DNA of 7,885 bases from assembly GCA_016938795.1 (NCBI GenBank), contig JAFGTZ010000151.1:1-7885 (forward strand), read 5' to 3'. The stretch's first letter is position 1. Each line of letters begins with the position of its first letter. This document shows, in pieces, positions 5,850 through 7,885 of the stretch. This DNA is from Chromatiaceae bacterium. Lineage in GTDB: Bacteria > Pseudomonadota > Gammaproteobacteria > Chromatiales > Chromatiaceae. Below the pieces are notes generated by a model that worked only from the letters and a program-made list of their open reading frames with translations, did no database searches and was not told where the DNA came from. The position numbers were made by a program, and so were the translations under genes.

Positions 5850-7679
5850 GTGAGCCAATGGTCCGAAGACCTCATTCCCATCGACCGCGTCCACACCCTG
5901 GACGATCTCTTCATGCAGCGGGTGAACCGCTCGCCGCAGCGATTGGCCTATCGTTTCTTCGAGCGCGATCAGGGCTGGCGCGATCTGAGCTGGGCAGACA
6001 TGGGCGAAGCCGTAGCGCGCTGGCGCGCCGCGCTCGCGGGCGAGACGCTGGAGCCCGGTGATCGGGTGGCCATGGTGCTGCGCAACTGTCCCGAATGGGT
6101 GATGTTCGATCAGGCCGCGCTCGCGCTCGGGCTGGTCACGGTGCCACTCTACACCGACGACCGCCCCGAAAACGCCGCCTATATCCTCCAGGACGCGGCG
6201 GTCAAGGTGCTGCTGGTGCAGGACGCCGGACGCTGGAAACGCCTGGCCGAGGCGGTGGGCGATGCCGCCTGGCCGCTGTGTGTGGTCATTCTGGAGTCGA
6301 GCGCCGCCGCGCGCGAGCTGGCCGAGCGCGACCCGCGCGTGACGCTGGCCGAGCACTGGCTGCCCGAGCAGGCCCCGGCCCTTGCCCCGCGCGAGGGCGG
6401 CAAGGGGCAGGATCTGGCCACCATCGTCTACACCTCGGGCACCACGGGCCGGCCCAAGGGGGTCATGCTCAGCCATCGCAACATCCTCACCAATGCCCAC
6501 GCCGGGCTCACCCTGATCGATGTCTATGGCGAGGATATGTTTCTCTCCTTTCTGCCGCTGTCGCACATGCTCGAACGCACCGGCAGCTACTATCTGCCCA
6601 TGATGGCCGGCGCCAGCGTGGCCTACGCGCGCTCGGTCAGTCAGCTTGCGGAGGATCTTCAGACCATCCGTCCAACCCTGATGATCGCCGTGCCGCGTGT
6701 TTTCGAGCGCATCTATCAGCGCATTCTCGATCAGCTCGACCGACGCCCGGCGCCGGCGCGCTGGATCTTTCACGCCGCCGTGGCCGCCGGCTGGCGCGAC
6801 TTTCTGCGCCGACAGGGCCGCGCCGGCTGGCATCCCTGGCTGTTGCTCTGGCCGCTGCTCAGACGCAAGGTGGCCGCGCGCGTGCTCGATCGGCTTGGCG
6901 GTCGGCTGCGCGCCACGGTGAGCGGCGGGGCCGCCTTGCCCTTCGGGGTGGCGCGCACCTTCATCGGGCTGGGCCTGCCGCTCCTGCAAGGCTACGGACT
7001 CACCGAAACCAGCCCGATCATCAGCGTCAACACGCTCAAGTCGAACGTCCCCGAGAGCGTCGGTGTCCCCATCCGCGGCATCCAGGTGCGCATCGGCAGC
7101 GATGACGAGCTGCTGGTGAAGGGCGACAACGTCATGCTCGGCTACTGGAACAACCACGCCGCCACCACCCGGGTGCTCAATCACGACGGCTGGCTGCACA
7201 CCGGCGATCAGGCGCGCATCGAGCAGGGCCATATCCACATCACCGGACGGCTCAAGGACATCCTGGTGCTCTCCAACGGCGAAAAGGTGCCGCCCGCCGA
7301 CATGGAAATGGCCATCGCCCTGGATCCGCTGGTTGAGCAGGTGCTGGTGCTCGGCGAGGGCCATGCCTATCTCAGCGCCCTGCTGGTGCTCAACGCCGAG
7401 CTGTGGCCCGCGTTCGCCGAAGCGTTCGGTCTCGACCCCCAGGATGCGGCCAGCCTCAAGGATCCGCGTCTGGTCAAGGAGGTGCTCAAGCGCATCCGCC
7501 ACGCGCTGCGCGACTTTCCGGGCTACGCCAAGGTGCGCCGCATCACCCTGCTGCTCGAACCCTGGACCATCGACAACGGACTGCTCACCCCCACGCTCAA
7601 GGTACGCCGCGCCAAGGTCATCGAATACCACGGCGAGGCCATCGAGCGCATGTTCAGCCTGGATCCCGAGCTTGCCTAA
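5850..7679 (+). CDS. AMP-forming long-chain acyl-CoA synthetase
   Basis: A 609-residue member of the ANL adenylating superfamily, resembling long-chain fatty acyl-CoA ligases (FadD15-like). It would activate a fatty acid with ATP to acyl-AMP and then transfer the acyl group to CoA. Core motifs are complete: the P-loop YTSGTTGRPKG (194-204), the A5 motif YGLTETSP (382-389), TGD (451-453), the hinge GRLKD (466-470), and the C-terminal NGLLTPTLKVRR whose Lys584 is the expected catalytic lysine. Length fits the family (~600). The GTG at 5850 is supported by GAGGA (5838-5842) with a 7-base spacer and by the N-terminus MSQWSEDLIPI matching where such proteins begin. Divergent from the efflux operon and alone on its strand, so no pathway partner is indicated. 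Substrate chain length is inferred from family resemblance only. Confidence 0.93.
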   Translation: MSQWSEDLIPIDRVHTLDDLFMQRVNRSPQRLAYRFFERDQGWRDLSWADMGEAVARWRAALAGETLEPGDRVAMVLRNCPEWVMFDQAALALGLVTVPLYTDDRPENAAYILQDAAVKVLLVQDAGRWKRLAEAVGDAAWPLCVVILESSAAARELAERDPRVTLAEHWLPEQAPALAPREGGKGQDLATIVYTSGTTGRPKGVMLSHRNILTNAHAGLTLIDVYGEDMFLSFLPLSHMLERTGSYYLPMMAGASVAYARSVSQLAEDLQTIRPTLMIAVPRVFERIYQRILDQLDRRPAPARWIFHAAVAAGWRDFLRRQGRAGWHPWLLLWPLLRRKVAARVLDRLGGRLRATVSGGAALPFGVARTFIGLGLPLLQGYGLTETSPIISVNTLKSNVPESVGVPIRGIQVRIGSDDELLVKGDNVMLGYWNNHAATTRVLNHDGWLHTGDQARIEQGHIHITGRLKDILVLSNGEKVPPADMEMAIALDPLVEQVLVLGEGHAYLSALLVLNAELWPAFAEAFGLDPQDAASLKDPRLVKEVLKRIRHALRDFPGYAKVRRITLLLEPWTIDNGLLTPTLKVRRAKVIEYHGEAIERMFSLDPELA

Positions 7680-7700
7680 GCCAGGCAGTGCGCATAGAAT
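7672..7700 (+). promoter_or_regulatory. Predicted sigma-70 promoter of the tRNA-Gly gene
   Basis: TTGCCT (7672-7677) and TAGAAT (7695-7700) are separated by exactly 17 bases. The -10 matches five and the -35 four of six consensus positions. Expected start is near 7707, five bases before the mature tRNA. The -35 box lies over the last codons and stop of the acyl-CoA synthetase gene. The bases after the -10 are not GC-rich, so a stringent-type discriminator is not evident. Confidence 0.55.
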
Positions 7701-7711
7701 CATCTTCCTTC

Positions 7712-7785
7712 GCGGGTGTAGTTCAATGGTAGAACCTCAGCTTCCCAAGCTGATGACGTGGGTTCGATTCCCATCACCCGCTCCA
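7712..7785 (+). tRNA. tRNA-Gly (anticodon CCC)
   Basis: A complete 74-base tRNA with encoded CCA (7783-7785). The acceptor stem GCGGGTG (7712-7718) pairs perfectly with CACCCGC (7775-7781), and the discriminator is T. The anticodon stem TCAGC (7737-7741) pairs with GCTGA (7749-7753) around the loop TTCCCAA, giving anticodon CCC at 7744-7746, which reads GGG. The T arm carries GGTTCGATTCC. The sequence is of the same type as enteric glyU. It has its own apparent promoter and may also be co-transcribed with the following gene. Confidence 0.98.
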
Positions 7786-7796
7786 TCTTCGTGCGC

Positions 7797-7885
7797 ATGA
7801 CCGCCTCATCACTCCTTCCAGCCGATCCCGCACCCGAGCCCTGGACGCCTGCGGCCTTTTCCGAGCAGGTGCTGCGCTGGTTCGA
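7797..7885 (+). CDS. mutY: Probable adenine DNA glycosylase MutY, N-terminal fragment
   Basis: Twenty-nine codons from an ATG at 7797, open to the window end. Residues 21-29, FSEQVLRWF, match the start of MutY, where E. coli has FSAQVLDWYD shortly before the LPWQ motif. MutY removes adenine mispaired with 8-oxoguanine or guanine. Here about 20 Pro/Ala-rich residues precede that segment, longer than the E. coli leader. An in-frame GTG at 7791 is an alternative start. No Shine-Dalgarno sequence is visible, and the ATG is only 11 bases after the tRNA CCA. The catalytic helix-hairpin-helix and the FeS cluster lie beyond the window, so the call rests on one short motif. Confidence 0.6.
   Translation, partial: MTASSLLPADPAPEPWTPAAFSEQVLRWF

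Noticed and set aside
5718..7703. A 661-codon open frame on the - strand antisense to the acyl-CoA synthetase
   Set aside because: Same shadow effect: strong GC bias at third positions removes stop codons. The + strand gene carries all ANL motifs, and this one shows no recognisable domain.
7712..7785. tRNA gene as an integration (att) site for a mobile element
   Set aside because: No repeat of the tRNA 3' end, integrase or element genes are visible. The next frame begins 11 bases later and looks like a chromosomal repair gene.

Overview
The window reads as ordinary chromosome from a GC-rich gammaproteobacterium. Base composition is roughly two-thirds G+C. The tRNA-Gly(CCC) has an enteric-like sequence with an encoded CCA end. 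The protein style suggests a purple sulfur or other Chromatiales-like bacterium, but that placement is inference from general appearance and not from a search.

Layout, left to right. (1) The 3' end of moeA overlaps a complete moaD by four bases, both on the + strand. This is the tail of a molybdenum cofactor operon. (2) Five bases after moaD, and convergent with it, lies a two-gene toxin-antitoxin module on the - strand. It consists of a DUF2281-like antitoxin gene followed by an overlapping MazF/PemK-like toxin gene. It is visibly less GC-rich than its surroundings and looks like a later arrival. (3) Upstream of the module on the same strand is a two-gene RND efflux operon, also on the - strand. 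A periplasmic adaptor gene overlaps a full-length RND permease gene by eight bases. No outer-membrane channel gene is present, so the pump presumably borrows a TolC-type channel from elsewhere. (4) A divergent intergenic region of about 205 bases contains an AT-rich promoter with a 7-base direct repeat across its -10 element, a likely regulator site. (5) A long-chain type acyl-CoA synthetase lies on the + strand. (6) A tRNA-Gly(CCC) has a good sigma-70-type promoter whose -35 element overlaps the end of the synthetase gene. (7) Eleven bases after the tRNA, a reading frame opens that resembles the MutY adenine glycosylase N-terminus and runs off the window.

The genes are separate functional units rather than one system. 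moeA and moaD serve molybdopterin synthesis and the adaptor-permease pair serves export. The synthetase activates fatty acids, and the TA module is a selfish or stress-linked insert. I do not see a clearly undescribed system. The points most worth a second look are the RND promoter/operator, the TA insertion at the end of the moa operon (where moaE might be expected), and the tRNA-mutY junction. Very long open frames antisense to the RND and synthetase genes are composition shadows.
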